Of a DNA stretch of 64,000 bases, positions 42,130 through 51,571 are shown one piece after another. The position numbers and the translations under genes were made by a program. Under the pieces are notes generated by a model. The model saw only the letters and a list, made by a program, of their open reading frames with translations. It did no database searches and was not told the origin of the DNA. Positions within the stretch are counted from its first letter, which is position 1. Each line of letters opens with the position of its first letter. Source of the stretch: Chlorogloeopsis sp038404745 (GTDB lineage: Bacteria; Cyanobacteriota; Cyanobacteriia; Cyanobacteriales; Nostocaceae); the NCBI RefSeq assembly GCF_038404745.2, contig NZ_JAYKTT020000045.1, positions 62,001 to 126,000 on the forward strand, given 5' to 3'.

Positions 42130-43269
42130 ATGCAAACAAAAAAGAAAATTATTATTGTTGGTGGTGGCATTGGTGGTGCTGCAACTGCTCTAGCTCTTTC
42201 CCGTGCTGGTTTTGAAGCTATTGTCTATGAGCGAATGAAGGAACTGCGAGAGGTTGGTGCTGGCATTGCACTGTGGGCAAACGCTACACACATTTTGAAA
42301 AATTTAGGTTTACTGGAAGATGCAATCCGCGTTGGCTGTTTGACTACAAATTATCAATTTAATTCGCAAAGCGGTAGGGAGTTGGTAAACGTGCTTGTTG
42401 ATCGCTTTGAGTTGCCTGTTGTGGCAATTCATCGAGCAGAATTACATCAGCTACTGTTGAGCAATATACCCAGCGAAAAACTTGTTTTAGGACAAACCTT
42501 TGAGGGATTTGAGCAGGATAAAAGTCAGGTGCGTGCCTATTTTGCTTCCGGGTTAAGTGTTGAGGGAGATGCTTTGATTGGGGCTGATGGTTTGCGATCG
42601 CGAGTACGAGCAAACTTGTTGGGCGATCGTCCACCTACCTATCGAAACTTTAAGACTTGGCGGGGTTTGACGGATTATATTCCAAGTAGATATCGTCTTG
42701 GCTATATTCAGGAGTTTTTAGGGCGTGGCAAAGGTTTTGGCTTGATGATGCTCGGTAAAGGGCAAATGTATTGGTATGCGGCAGCGATCGCAAAAGAAGC
42801 ACAACCAGATGCTAAGATTGGTCGCAAACAAGAGCTGGAAATTATGTTCCAAGATTGGTTTCCATCGATTCCTGAATTGATTGCTGCCACAAAGGAAGCC
42901 AATATTCTAACGACAGAACTCTATGATCGCCCGCCAAATCAACCTTGGAGCAAGCAGAACATTACGTTACTAGGTGATGCCGCCCATCCAATGCTACCAA
43001 CACTAGGACAGGGAGCGTGTACCGCCTTGGAGGATGCCTATGTAGTCACTAAATGTTTGCAAGAACACTCAGATCCCACTGCCGCTTTCCAACAGTATGA
43101 ATCTTTGCGATTTTCCCGTACAAAGGCGATTGTTGAGCAGTCTTTGCGATCGGGTAAAATGGGCGAATTCAAAAATCCTTTTGCAGTAGCAGCGCGAAAT
43201 ACATTCATCAAGGTAATGGGAGCGTCTATTAGCAACAGTTTCAAGTCCCTTCATGCTTACAGAGCCTAA
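42130..43269 (+). CDS. FAD-dependent monooxygenase (group A, NAD(P)H-type)
   Basis: A 379-residue flavoprotein hydroxylase. The N-terminal FAD motif is IIIVGGGIGGAATALALS, the DG motif is DALIGADGLRSRVRANL and the GD motif is ITLLGDAAHPMLPTLGQGAC. It resembles salicylate or zeaxanthin-epoxidase-like monooxygenases; the substrate is unknown. ATG 42130 gives the canonical N terminus; the longer frame from 42064 would run through operator O3. It is divergent from tetR. Its last codons are part of a 23 bp direct repeat that recurs beyond the adjacent restriction-modification gene. Confidence 0.92.
   Translation: MQTKKKIIIVGGGIGGAATALALSRAGFEAIVYERMKELREVGAGIALWANATHILKNLGLLEDAIRVGCLTTNYQFNSQSGRELVNVLVDRFELPVVAIHRAELHQLLLSNIPSEKLVLGQTFEGFEQDKSQVRAYFASGLSVEGDALIGADGLRSRVRANLLGDRPPTYRNFKTWRGLTDYIPSRYRLGYIQEFLGRGKGFGLMMLGKGQMYWYAAAIAKEAQPDAKIGRKQELEIMFQDWFPSIPELIAATKEANILTTELYDRPPNQPWSKQNITLLGDAAHPMLPTLGQGACTALEDAYVVTKCLQEHSDPTAAFQQYESLRFSRTKAIVEQSLRSGKMGEFKNPFAVAARNTFIKVMGASISNSFKSLHAYRA
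43243..43265. repeat. Left 23 bp direct repeat flanking the R-M gene
   Basis: AAGTCCCTTCATGCT-T-ACAGAGC lies inside the 3' end of the monooxygenase gene. It recurs with one mismatch at 46540-46562, just beyond the methyltransferase-nuclease gene, and thus brackets that gene like a target-site or recombination repeat. Confidence 0.85.
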
Positions 43270-43325
43270 TTGATTTTGCATCCACGCCCAATACCGAAAA
43301 TTAAATATCTAGGAAGTTAGATCTT

Positions 43326-43359
43326 GTTTGGCGAATCTTCTTCTGCTGCTGCTAAAATC
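43326..43359. repeat. Duplicated fragment of the tetR gene
   Basis: This 34-base segment (GTTTGGCGAA then TCTTCTTCTGCTGCTGCT then AAAATC) matches 41851-41885 inside tetR with a single-base deletion, in the same orientation. It lies between the left direct repeat and the R-M gene and indicates that a tetR-like segment was duplicated or recombined here. Confidence 0.85.
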
Positions 43360-43414
43360 TATGAACTACGACCTTTCTATGTTAAATATTGAGAATTAAA
43401 TCGGTGTCATTCAA

Positions 43415-46400
43415 GTGCAAAAGCGATATAGACCAATTGCTCTGTCCCTTTTTTCCGGAGCTGGTGGATTAGATATTGGATTTAATAAAGCAGGTTTTAA
43501 TATTGTTGCTTGTGTAGAAAAAGAAACGAGTTTTTGTCAAACGCTACACAAAAACTTAGGTAGATATTTAGAATCTGATTGCCGAATTATCAATGAAGAT
43601 ATTCGCATTCTTGAACCCGAACAGATTTTTAATGGACAGATTGACTTTATTATAGGTGGCCCACCTTGCCAAAGCTTTTCTGCTATTGGTAGGCGGGCAG
43701 GAGGTGTATATGGAATATTGGATGAAAGAGGTAGTTTATTTGAACATTACTGCCGTTTAGTAAAACACTACCAGCCACAAGGATTTCTTTTTGAGAATGT
43801 ACGCGGTATTTTAGGAGCTAGCAAAGGGCGAGATTGGAAAATTATAAATGAAAAGTTTTCAGAGTTAGGCTATCAAATTTATTATCGGATTCTTGATTGT
43901 GCAGATTATGGAGTACCACAGCATAGAGAACGCTTAATTTTAGTTGGAACAAAAACGCATAACTTCAAATTTCCTTTACCAACACACGGTATAGACTCAC
44001 CTGATAAACGACCTCATATCAGTGCTTTTGAAGCTATAGCTGATATTCAAGATCCTTCAGAGACAACACATATTTATCCTGGAAAATATGGTCATCTGCT
44101 TGCAGAAGTACCTCCAGGAATGAACTATCATTATTTCACACGAGAAATGGGATATCCTAATCCTATTTTTGCTTGGCGTTCTCGTTTCTCTGACTTTTTG
44201 TATAAAGCAGATCCAGAAAAACCAGTCCGAACAATTGTGGCACAACTTGGTGCTTACTCAGGCCCTTTTCATTGGAATAATCGGAAGTTTACTTTACAAG
44301 AATTCAAAAGATTACAAACATTTCCAGATGATTATGAGTTAATTGGAAGTTTTAATACAGTACTAAAACAAATAGGTAATTCTGTACCTCCCATTTTTGC
44401 TAACAGGCTTGCAGAAGCTGTGTTACAGCAAATATTTGGTATTGATTTAGGAATAAAACTTATTGAACAAGATGAAAAACTATCTTTTGACTTACGAAAG
44501 TCTAGAAAAGCAAAATCAACACGTTTTCGCCGTCTTAATAGGACATTAGAGGCTGTTCAACTCAACTTATTTAATTCTAACGAAAACGTAGTCTCAATAA
44601 AAGATTCTCATGGTTTAACTCCGGATAACACCATAACTGAAAAATTTTTCCATTATTCTTCAATAAAAAAAAGAACTGCATTCAAAAACTTATTGTTTCC
44701 TACAATTGGTGTTGTATACCGTTTTATTACAAAACGTATTGAAAAAAAATGTTCAATTTCTGTATCACGTTATGATAAAAAATTTATAGAAACACCTCTT
44801 TTATCATATCAACTTCAGTTTAAGCATCCTATTGGTGATGGATTAGAATTCATAGAATGTATTCTTCTATCAAATCAAGAAGAAGATATACCTATTGCTT
44901 GGGATGCTATTGAAGATTGTTTACGGCAATGCTCTGGATATCAAACAATGATGGATGTATATGGTCATTTTACAGAACCACATCCAATTTTTAATCTCAA
45001 AATGAATATTTTCACCAACAAACCTTATTTTTTGCTAAAATTCGCTAAAAAATTTAGTGATTTTGATTCTACTAAAAAACTCTATCCAGGGAAATTTCTA
45101 CAAGATTTGTATGAAGAAGAATGTAATTTTGATTTAACAGAAATTGTTAAAAAACTTAGAAGTTTGCGTTTTGATGTACGAGTTAATGAAACAAATGAAA
45201 CTATTCCTCCTGGTTATTTTCGTTGCTGTTACCCTTTTACATTAAATATTGAAAAACAAGTTGCTGTTGCTTGGAAAAACCATCCTAAAAAATATATACC
45301 AATGAAAACGGAGTATAACCATTATTTATCTGAAGCATTTATTGAAGCTGAAAAATTAATCAAATACGAAGATGTAGATGAAGCAATTAAAAAATATAAA
45401 CAAACACAAAAATCTCTGCTCTATCCTTTAGAAATGCAACAGGATGGTCAAGAAACTCCCCTAAAAAAAAATGTTGCAGAAGGCATAGAAACTATTATAA
45501 ATAATTTGAAATCTAATAAATACCTATATAGTATTTTAATTACAAGTCTTGTTGAAAAACTAGTTCATCCAAATCAAGATATTCGTTCTGCTCAAGAAAG
45601 CTTAAATGGTGGTTATTCTAATCGTTCAACAGATGCAAAAAATGTTACTCCTTTTTTGAAACGCCATAATCTTACCTCTTGTGCTGTGAGTGGTGCTGAA
45701 AGCGGTAGAAATTTTGAGAGGCCTTTTCCATATACTTTAGACTATAAGGCTAAACCTAAGGGTGAAGGTAATTTAGAAGCATTTTTGGGAATATTACACG
45801 CTGTTCAGGTAAAAGGAATAGACCCATTTCCCTGTATAGTTCTTCTTATGGCATTAGATTTAAAAAACAAACAAAAGGCAGTTTATAATTATCCTCAGCC
45901 AAAAGGATTAACTGTTCATGATATTTTTAATGCTGTTATTAAGCATCATGAACAAGCATCGGGAAATGGTCGTGCTCGTCTCCCTGTAATTGCAATTCAA
46001 GCGGTTTACCAGTGTTTGGTAGTTGAACTTTTACGTTATGCCAATACGACTATAAGAAATCCACCGAATAGACATAATGCTAATGACAAAGATGGTTGGA
46101 TCGGTGATGTGCAAGTAGACAGATTAGACGGTACTCCTTTTGAAGGAATTGAAGTGAAGTCAGGAATTCGTATAAAAAGTGATATGGTTCGCTGCCTGCC
46201 TGAAAAATTTGCTGGGCAATTTGTAGACCGCTACTATATACTTTCTACTGCTGAACCGTATATTGCTAGTAATGAAATAGATGAGGTAATCCAAATCGTA
46301 AATCAAGTTCGTCAGCAAACAGGATGTCAGGTAATTGTTAACGGTTTAAATCACAGCCTTCGTTACTATTTACGGTTAATTTCAGATCCAGATCAGTTCT

Positions 46401-46495
46401 TAAAAAATTATACTGAATTAATAGAGACGGATTTGGATGTCAAATCTGAGCATAAGAAACTTTGGTCTGAGATCCTAGCTAATCTTCAGGATTGA
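43415..46495 (+). CDS. Fused C5-cytosine DNA methyltransferase and SacI-family-like restriction endonuclease
   Basis: A single 1026-residue chain. Residues 1 to about 345 are a complete C5 methyltransferase: SLFSGAGGLDIGF (SAM), GGPPCQSFS with catalytic Cys85, ENVRG 127-131, QHRERL 169-174, a target-recognition region about 205-290 and KQIGNSVPP. About 345-680 is unrecognised and may read DNA. The C-terminal part resembles the SacI restriction endonuclease family: GYSNRSTDAKNVTPFLKRH (733-751) and a PD-(D/E)XK-like core with Asp898 and E913-V-K915 (GDVQVDRLDGTPFEGIEVKS). GTG start. The gene is AT-rich, contains no GCGATCGC site and is flanked by a 23 bp direct repeat, all pointing to horizontal transfer. 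Host modification and foreign-DNA cutting from one polypeptide is inferred. Confidence 0.85.
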   Translation: MQKRYRPIALSLFSGAGGLDIGFNKAGFNIVACVEKETSFCQTLHKNLGRYLESDCRIINEDIRILEPEQIFNGQIDFIIGGPPCQSFSAIGRRAGGVYGILDERGSLFEHYCRLVKHYQPQGFLFENVRGILGASKGRDWKIINEKFSELGYQIYYRILDCADYGVPQHRERLILVGTKTHNFKFPLPTHGIDSPDKRPHISAFEAIADIQDPSETTHIYPGKYGHLLAEVPPGMNYHYFTREMGYPNPIFAWRSRFSDFLYKADPEKPVRTIVAQLGAYSGPFHWNNRKFTLQEFKRLQTFPDDYELIGSFNTVLKQIGNSVPPIFANRLAEAVLQQIFGIDLGIKLIEQDEKLSFDLRKSRKAKSTRFRRLNRTLEAVQLNLFNSNENVVSIKDSHGLTPDNTITEKFFHYSSIKKRTAFKNLLFPTIGVVYRFITKRIEKKCSISVSRYDKKFIETPLLSYQLQFKHPIGDGLEFIECILLSNQEEDIPIAWDAIEDCLRQCSGYQTMMDVYGHFTEPHPIFNLKMNIFTNKPYFLLKFAKKFSDFDSTKKLYPGKFLQDLYEEECNFDLTEIVKKLRSLRFDVRVNETNETIPPGYFRCCYPFTLNIEKQVAVAWKNHPKKYIPMKTEYNHYLSEAFIEAEKLIKYEDVDEAIKKYKQTQKSLLYPLEMQQDGQETPLKKNVAEGIETIINNLKSNKYLYSILITSLVEKLVHPNQDIRSAQESLNGGYSNRSTDAKNVTPFLKRHNLTSCAVSGAESGRNFERPFPYTLDYKAKPKGEGNLEAFLGILHAVQVKGIDPFPCIVLLMALDLKNKQKAVYNYPQPKGLTVHDIFNAVIKHHEQASGNGRARLPVIAIQAVYQCLVVELLRYANTTIRNPPNRHNANDKDGWIGDVQVDRLDGTPFEGIEVKSGIRIKSDMVRCLPEKFAGQFVDRYYILSTAEPYIASNEIDEVIQIVNQVRQQTGCQVIVNGLNHSLRYYLRLISDPDQFLKNYTELIETDLDVKSEHKKLWSEILANLQD

Positions 46496-46539
46496 GCTAT
46501 TCTTCATAGAAGAAAATATCTGAATTAGTTGAGAGTTAT

Positions 46540-46562
46540 AAGTCCCTTCATGCTGACAGAGC
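46540..46562. repeat. Right 23 bp direct repeat flanking the R-M gene
   Basis: AAGTCCCTTCATGCT-G-ACAGAGC, identical to 43243-43265 apart from one base. It lies 44 bases after the methyltransferase-nuclease stop. Confidence 0.85.
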
Positions 46563-46580
46563 ATCAAGGCTCATTCAAAA

Positions 46581-46616
46581 GGTACTGAGCCGAAAAAGTA
46601 TTTTTTACTCAGTACC
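46581..46616. terminator. Bidirectional terminator-like hairpin
   Basis: GGTACTGAG (46581-46589) pairs with CTCAGTACC (46608-46616) around an A/T-rich loop, between the convergent R-M gene and the DUF3352 gene. Bases following the stem are GGC rather than T-rich, so efficiency is uncertain. Confidence 0.5.
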
Positions 46617-46630
46617 CGGCACTCACTACT

Positions 46631-48298
46631 CTATTTATTTTTCTGCTTCAGAGCTAACAACATCTCCATTTGAGCGGTGGAATTGTCGGGGCTATTAGCA
46701 GTGATGCCCACACCATGAATAGAACTGAGAACAGCATTGGCTTCCGGTGGCAAGGGTTGGCTTTGCTTGGTAAAGCGATTAATTAAAGACAGGATTTTGT
46801 TCATATCTAAGTAGAAGTAACCACCATTTGGCTTTTGCAAAGAGCCAGTCACAGCTTTGAAGTTTTCGCTGTTGTCTAGAGACTGCTCCTTAGAAGCAGC
46901 GATCGCATCCACTACAGAATCACCCACAGTCACAACCAGCGTGTTTTGATTTAGCCAACCATGAGCTAACAAAGCTCCTTGGCGGGGAACTTGCCATTCA
47001 ATCATATCTTTACCGCCAATATTTCTTGGAGCAATATTGATTTGTTGAGTTTTGGCAAGGGTATCCAATTTGGTGAAGGTGGCTTCAGCTGTTTTGCGAT
47101 AGCTAGTGTGGAATAAAAAAGCTCCTCCAAACCCAACTTGCGCCAACATACCTTGATTTGCTGGAATCGCAGCAAAACCAAATTCTCCATCCATCCAACC
47201 AAAAATTTCTTTATCCAAATCTATATTGACTACTTTGAGTTGCGCCCGTGCTTGCTCTAGTACTTGTTTGAATTCAGGATAGTCTTTGGACTGTTCTACC
47301 AATGCTGACCACCATTTATTAATACCTTGGCCACTAATTAAGGCAATTGTATCAGCAGGTAATTGCGATACCACCTGACTAGGAGTACTTTGATATTGGA
47401 ACTTAACAAGTGCTGGATCTAAATTGGCGATCGCTTTCATTCGCACTCCCCCATCGTCTATACCAACACCAACTACCATAGATTTAACCGACTTCAACTG
47501 TGTAAGGGTTTGGGGCGGTAGCTGGCTTGCTTGCTGTACCGTACTGGCATAATCAGGAATATAAACTTGTGCTACGGTGTTTTCTAAATTCACACCTTTG
47601 GTAAGAATAGTATTTGCACCTTCTTTAGTAATAAAGGAAGGTTCTCCTTTAAAAGTGTTTATAGCTTGTTCTACAGCTTGTTTTTCGGGAGCAAGCACCA
47701 CATGATTGTTTAACATTGCACTGTATGTGGGTTTACCCTTGCTTATAGTTTCTGTAATTTTTTGACCTTTATAGTCTGTTTCCTTTGTCGTGACACCTTT
47801 TCGCTCTTTGAGTTTATTAGCAAAATTTAAAGCTGCAAGTTTATCTTTGATTCCTACTACCATCAAAGTTTCAGTCTCTGGCAACCTTCTGGTAATGAGT
47901 CCATTTGGTGTTGGTGAAGTTCCATTGAACTGGGCAGGCTGAGTTGGAGTTGGTGGCAAAACTGCAATCATCACACCACCTATCCAAGGTTTTAAGTCTT
48001 TTTCGTAAGAAAAATTGCTGTCATTCAACACATCTTGATTAAAATTCTCCAGCCCTTTTGCCACTAACTTTTGTGCTTCCGGAGTGCCAAATTGCTCCAG
48101 CTTTTCCCAAACTTTCGGATCTGTGGAAATATAAGTTGCCATCAATGCTTCATTTGGTACTACTTTGGCACTAGGAATTGCACCTGAGATGTCTCCAGCA
48201 GTTCCACCCTTGAAATACATATAAGCAGCTATACCTCCTGCCACAATTAGAGCAGTTCCAACGGCAGGAATTAACAACTTTGATTTATTTTCGGGCAT
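46631..48298 (-). CDS. DUF3352 domain-containing membrane-anchored protein
   Basis: A 555-residue protein from ATG 48298, which has AAAGGA upstream; the GTG at 48319 is not preferred. An N-terminal transmembrane or signal-anchor helix (LLIPAVGTALIVAGGIAAYMYF, about 7-28) is followed by a large extracytoplasmic region. It matches the cyanobacterial DUF3352 pattern: PNEALMATYISTDPKVW at the start, a Pro-rich LPPTPTQPAQ loop, LPADTIALISGQGINKWW, and DLDKEIFGWMDGEFGFAAIP. Function is unknown. It stands as a single leftward gene. Confidence 0.85.
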   Translation of the reverse strand: MPENKSKLLIPAVGTALIVAGGIAAYMYFKGGTAGDISGAIPSAKVVPNEALMATYISTDPKVWEKLEQFGTPEAQKLVAKGLENFNQDVLNDSNFSYEKDLKPWIGGVMIAVLPPTPTQPAQFNGTSPTPNGLITRRLPETETLMVVGIKDKLAALNFANKLKERKGVTTKETDYKGQKITETISKGKPTYSAMLNNHVVLAPEKQAVEQAINTFKGEPSFITKEGANTILTKGVNLENTVAQVYIPDYASTVQQASQLPPQTLTQLKSVKSMVVGVGIDDGGVRMKAIANLDPALVKFQYQSTPSQVVSQLPADTIALISGQGINKWWSALVEQSKDYPEFKQVLEQARAQLKVVNIDLDKEIFGWMDGEFGFAAIPANQGMLAQVGFGGAFLFHTSYRKTAEATFTKLDTLAKTQQINIAPRNIGGKDMIEWQVPRQGALLAHGWLNQNTLVVTVGDSVVDAIAASKEQSLDNSENFKAVTGSLQKPNGGYFYLDMNKILSLINRFTKQSQPLPPEANAVLSSIHGVGITANSPDNSTAQMEMLLALKQKNK

Positions 48299-48957
48299 AG
48301 TTTGTCCTTTGTTGATCACATTGACTTCGAGGCAGTTTCAAGCGTCACTGTAAAGTTTTCGGAATCTGCAACCCAGTGATTGAGACTTATACCGATTCCC
48401 TCACACAGGAACGTAAGGATTGTCTATGCCCATTATTTTTAGCCTGACGCAACGCTAGTCTCTATTTATCGCTGCAATTACTTAAACATTAGTAATATTT
48501 GAAACGCAAAACCTAGTAAAAATCAAGACAGGCTACAAACTTTATAAAAACAGAACCCATAACTAGCCATTGCTACTGGGTACTGGTGATTGGGGATCGG
48601 GAAGAAGAGGACAAGGGGACAAGGGGCAAGAACGTGAATCACGATTCTCCTTGTTCCCTGTACCCTGTCACCTATCCCCTGTCACCTATTTTCAAGACAG
48701 CTATGTTCTTCCTTGAGAAATATTTAATATGAGCAATATTGCAAGCTATCCTAAGCTATATATTCTACTTCTACTCAATCAGAACCTATTACGGTGTCAA
48801 TCACTAAAAATTAAATAAAACAGTGTTCAATGATACAGAGTGCGCTGTATCAGAGTAGAAAATATTAAGGGTTGATTTGGGAAGTGAATGCGATGTAGTT
48901 ATAAGGTTTTTTCGTTACTAAAACCATTTTAAAGTTATCAGGAATTAGAAGGTTAGA
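48299..48957. other. Intergenic region with dispersed repeat copy 2
   Basis: No gene seen. At about 48580-48690 lies a second copy of the repeat at 18655-18758: GAAGAGGAC, GGACAAGGGG, then GCAAGAAC-GTGAAT-CACGATTCTCC, then CCCTGT/CACCTAT iterations. The core differs from the first copy in the six central bases. The remainder is AT-rich and must hold the pepN promoter. Confidence 0.55.
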
Positions 48958-51567
48958 ATGTCTCATTTTTCTTTAGATACAGAAAATAGCCGCTACAAAT
49001 CTTTTGAATTACCAGGGTCAAAACCACACTATAACCCCGATCACCCTGGACAGGTTGAGCATATTTTTCTCGATCTCAATTTAGATATTCCTACACAGAG
49101 TCTTAGTGGTAAGTGCAACATTACTCTGTTGCCCATCCGTAATGGTGTTGACCGTTTGACATTGGATGCTGTTAACCTGAATATTGAATCCGTGCAGGTG
49201 GATGAGGAACCGCAAAAATTTGATTATGACGGGGAAAAACTATCGATTAAACTCGCCTCACCCACGCAAGTTGACAAGCAAATCAAAATAGCGATCGCCT
49301 ACTGGGTTGAAAAACCTCAACGCGGTATTTACTTTATTCAGCCAGACAAACACTATCCCAACAAACCTACCCAAGTTTGGACACAGGGAGAAGATGAAGA
49401 CTCGCGCTTCTGGTTTCCCTGCTTTGACTATCCAGGGCAGCTGTCTACTTCCGAAATTCGCGTGCGTGTTCCCAAACCTTTGATTGCTATTTCTAATGGC
49501 GAATTAATTGCCACTGAAGAAGACGGTAATTCTAAAATATATCACTGGTTGCAGCAGCAGGTTCATCCTACCTACTTAATGACGTTAGCAGTAAGTGATT
49601 TTGCGGTAATTCGCGATGAGTGGAATGGCAAACCTGTTACTTATTATGTAGAAAAAGGACGAGAAGCAGATGCGAAGCGCAGTATGGGCAAAACCCCGCG
49701 GATGATGGAGTTTTTAAGCGAAAAATATGGCTATCCCTATGCGTATCCAAAGTATGCCCAAGTCTGCGTGGATGACTTTATTTTTGGTGGCATGGAAAAC
49801 ACCTCTACAACACTGCTTACTGATAGATGTTTATTAGATGAAAGAGCAGCACTCGATAACCGCAATACCGAAAGTTTAGTTGTCCACGAACTAGCACACC
49901 AGTGGTTTGGCGATTTAGTAGTGATTAAACATTGGTCTCATGCTTGGATTAAGGAAGGAATGGCTTCCTATTCTGAGGTAATGTGGACAGAGCATGAATA
50001 TAGTGCAGATGAAGCAGCCTATTACCGTCTGCTCGAAGCTCGCAGTTATTTAGCAGAAGATAGCAGTCGCTACCGTCGCCCAATGGTAACGCACGTTTAC
50101 CGAGAGGCAATAGAGCTTTACGATCGCCATATCTATGAGAAAGGATCTTGTGTTTATCACATGATCCGTGCCGAACTCGGCGAAGAACTATTTTGGAAAG
50201 CAATGCAGACATTTGTACGGGATAATGCCCACAAAACTGTAGAAACCGTAGACTTGCTGCGAGCGATCGAAAAGGCAAGCGGACGCAATCTATTGTTCCT
50301 TTTCGATCAGTATGTCTATCGTGGCGGTCATCCTGATTTTAAAGTAGCTTACTCTTGGGACGGAGATGCCAAATTAGCAAAAGTGACGGTGACTCAAACC
50401 CAAGCGAAATCAAATCGGAATGGTAGTAGCAGCGATTTATTTGATTTGCGCATCCCGATTGGTTTTGGTTATACCAACAATGCAGAGACGGGTTATGGCG
50501 CGTCTTCTGATTTAAAAATTTTCAATGTGCGCGTTCACGAACGCGAACAAAGTTTCTATTTTCCCCTCGAAGAAAAACCCCAGTTTATCAGCTTCGATGT
50601 CGGGAATCATTTCTTGAAAACCGTCTCTTTGGAGTATCCAATACCAGAGTTAAAAGCGCAGTTGGAATTCGATCCTCACCCCACCTCTCGCATTTATGCA
50701 GCGGAGGCTTTAGCGAAGAAAGGAGGATTAGAAGCTCTCAAGGCATTAGCGACGGCACTGCAACATGATCCTTTTTGGGGTGTACGTGTAGAAGTAGCTA
50801 AACAACTAGCAGAAATAAAGTTGGATCAAGCTTTTGATGCTTTGGTGGTGGGATTAAAAGACAAAAGTTCCTATGTGCGTCGGGCTGTGGTGATGGCACT
50901 GGCGAAAACTAAAACCCACACCAGCTATAAAGCTGTCAAAGAAGTTATACAGGAAGGAGATGCCAGTTATTACGTAGAAGCAGAAGCCGCTCGTGCTATT
51001 GGGACAATTGCTGCTGCCAGTCTGGAAGAAAAACCCAAGGAAGAAAAGGTTATTAAACTGCTAAAAACTGTTTTGGAAGAAAAAGCGGGTTGGAATGAAG
51101 TAGTCAGAAGTGGTGCGATCGCTGGTTTAGCGGAACTTAAAACTTCGGAAGCAGCTTTAAATCTGATCATGGAATACACCAGACTGGGTGTACCGCAACC
51201 TCTGCGTTTAGGGGCAATTCGTGCTTTAGGTAAAATTTCTGTTGGACAAACTCCTGTTAACCTAGAGCGAATTTTGGAGCATTTAGCTGAACTTGCTAAA
51301 GACACGTTCTTTTTAACGCAAATAGCAGTAGTTACAGCACTGGGGCAAATGGAAACTCCCAAGGCGATCGCTATTTTGCAATCACTAAGCGATCAAACAG
51401 CCGATGGGCGTGTACGTCGCTATGCCGAAGAAGAAATTGCCAGAGTGCAAAAGAATATTGGTACAGAAAGTGCAGTTAAACAATTACGCGAGGAACTAGA
51501 TCAACTTAAGCAACAAAACCAAGAACTCAGAAGCCGTCTGGAAAACTTGGAAGCTAAATCTAAGTAG
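48958..51567 (+). CDS. pepN: M1-family aminopeptidase with C-terminal HEAT repeats
   Basis: An 869-residue zinc aminopeptidase. The N-terminal beta domain (about 20-205) is followed by the thermolysin-like catalytic domain. It carries the exopeptidase-type GGMEN and the zinc site HELAHQWFGD, with ligands His310, His314 and Glu333 and general base Glu311. Residues after about 580 form HEAT-like helical repeats (ALVVGLKDKSSYVRRAVVMA; LGAIRALGKISVG) instead of the ERAP1-like C-terminal domain, and the last ~35 residues are a coiled coil (LREELDQLKQQNQELRSRLE). This is the cyanobacterial M1 arrangement. It removes N-terminal residues from peptides in the cytosol. Confidence 0.93.
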   Translation: MSHFSLDTENSRYKSFELPGSKPHYNPDHPGQVEHIFLDLNLDIPTQSLSGKCNITLLPIRNGVDRLTLDAVNLNIESVQVDEEPQKFDYDGEKLSIKLASPTQVDKQIKIAIAYWVEKPQRGIYFIQPDKHYPNKPTQVWTQGEDEDSRFWFPCFDYPGQLSTSEIRVRVPKPLIAISNGELIATEEDGNSKIYHWLQQQVHPTYLMTLAVSDFAVIRDEWNGKPVTYYVEKGREADAKRSMGKTPRMMEFLSEKYGYPYAYPKYAQVCVDDFIFGGMENTSTTLLTDRCLLDERAALDNRNTESLVVHELAHQWFGDLVVIKHWSHAWIKEGMASYSEVMWTEHEYSADEAAYYRLLEARSYLAEDSSRYRRPMVTHVYREAIELYDRHIYEKGSCVYHMIRAELGEELFWKAMQTFVRDNAHKTVETVDLLRAIEKASGRNLLFLFDQYVYRGGHPDFKVAYSWDGDAKLAKVTVTQTQAKSNRNGSSSDLFDLRIPIGFGYTNNAETGYGASSDLKIFNVRVHEREQSFYFPLEEKPQFISFDVGNHFLKTVSLEYPIPELKAQLEFDPHPTSRIYAAEALAKKGGLEALKALATALQHDPFWGVRVEVAKQLAEIKLDQAFDALVVGLKDKSSYVRRAVVMALAKTKTHTSYKAVKEVIQEGDASYYVEAEAARAIGTIAAASLEEKPKEEKVIKLLKTVLEEKAGWNEVVRSGAIAGLAELKTSEAALNLIMEYTRLGVPQPLRLGAIRALGKISVGQTPVNLERILEHLAELAKDTFFLTQIAVVTALGQMETPKAIAILQSLSDQTADGRVRRYAEEEIARVQKNIGTESAVKQLREELDQLKQQNQELRSRLENLEAKSK

Positions 51568-51571
51568 GAGG

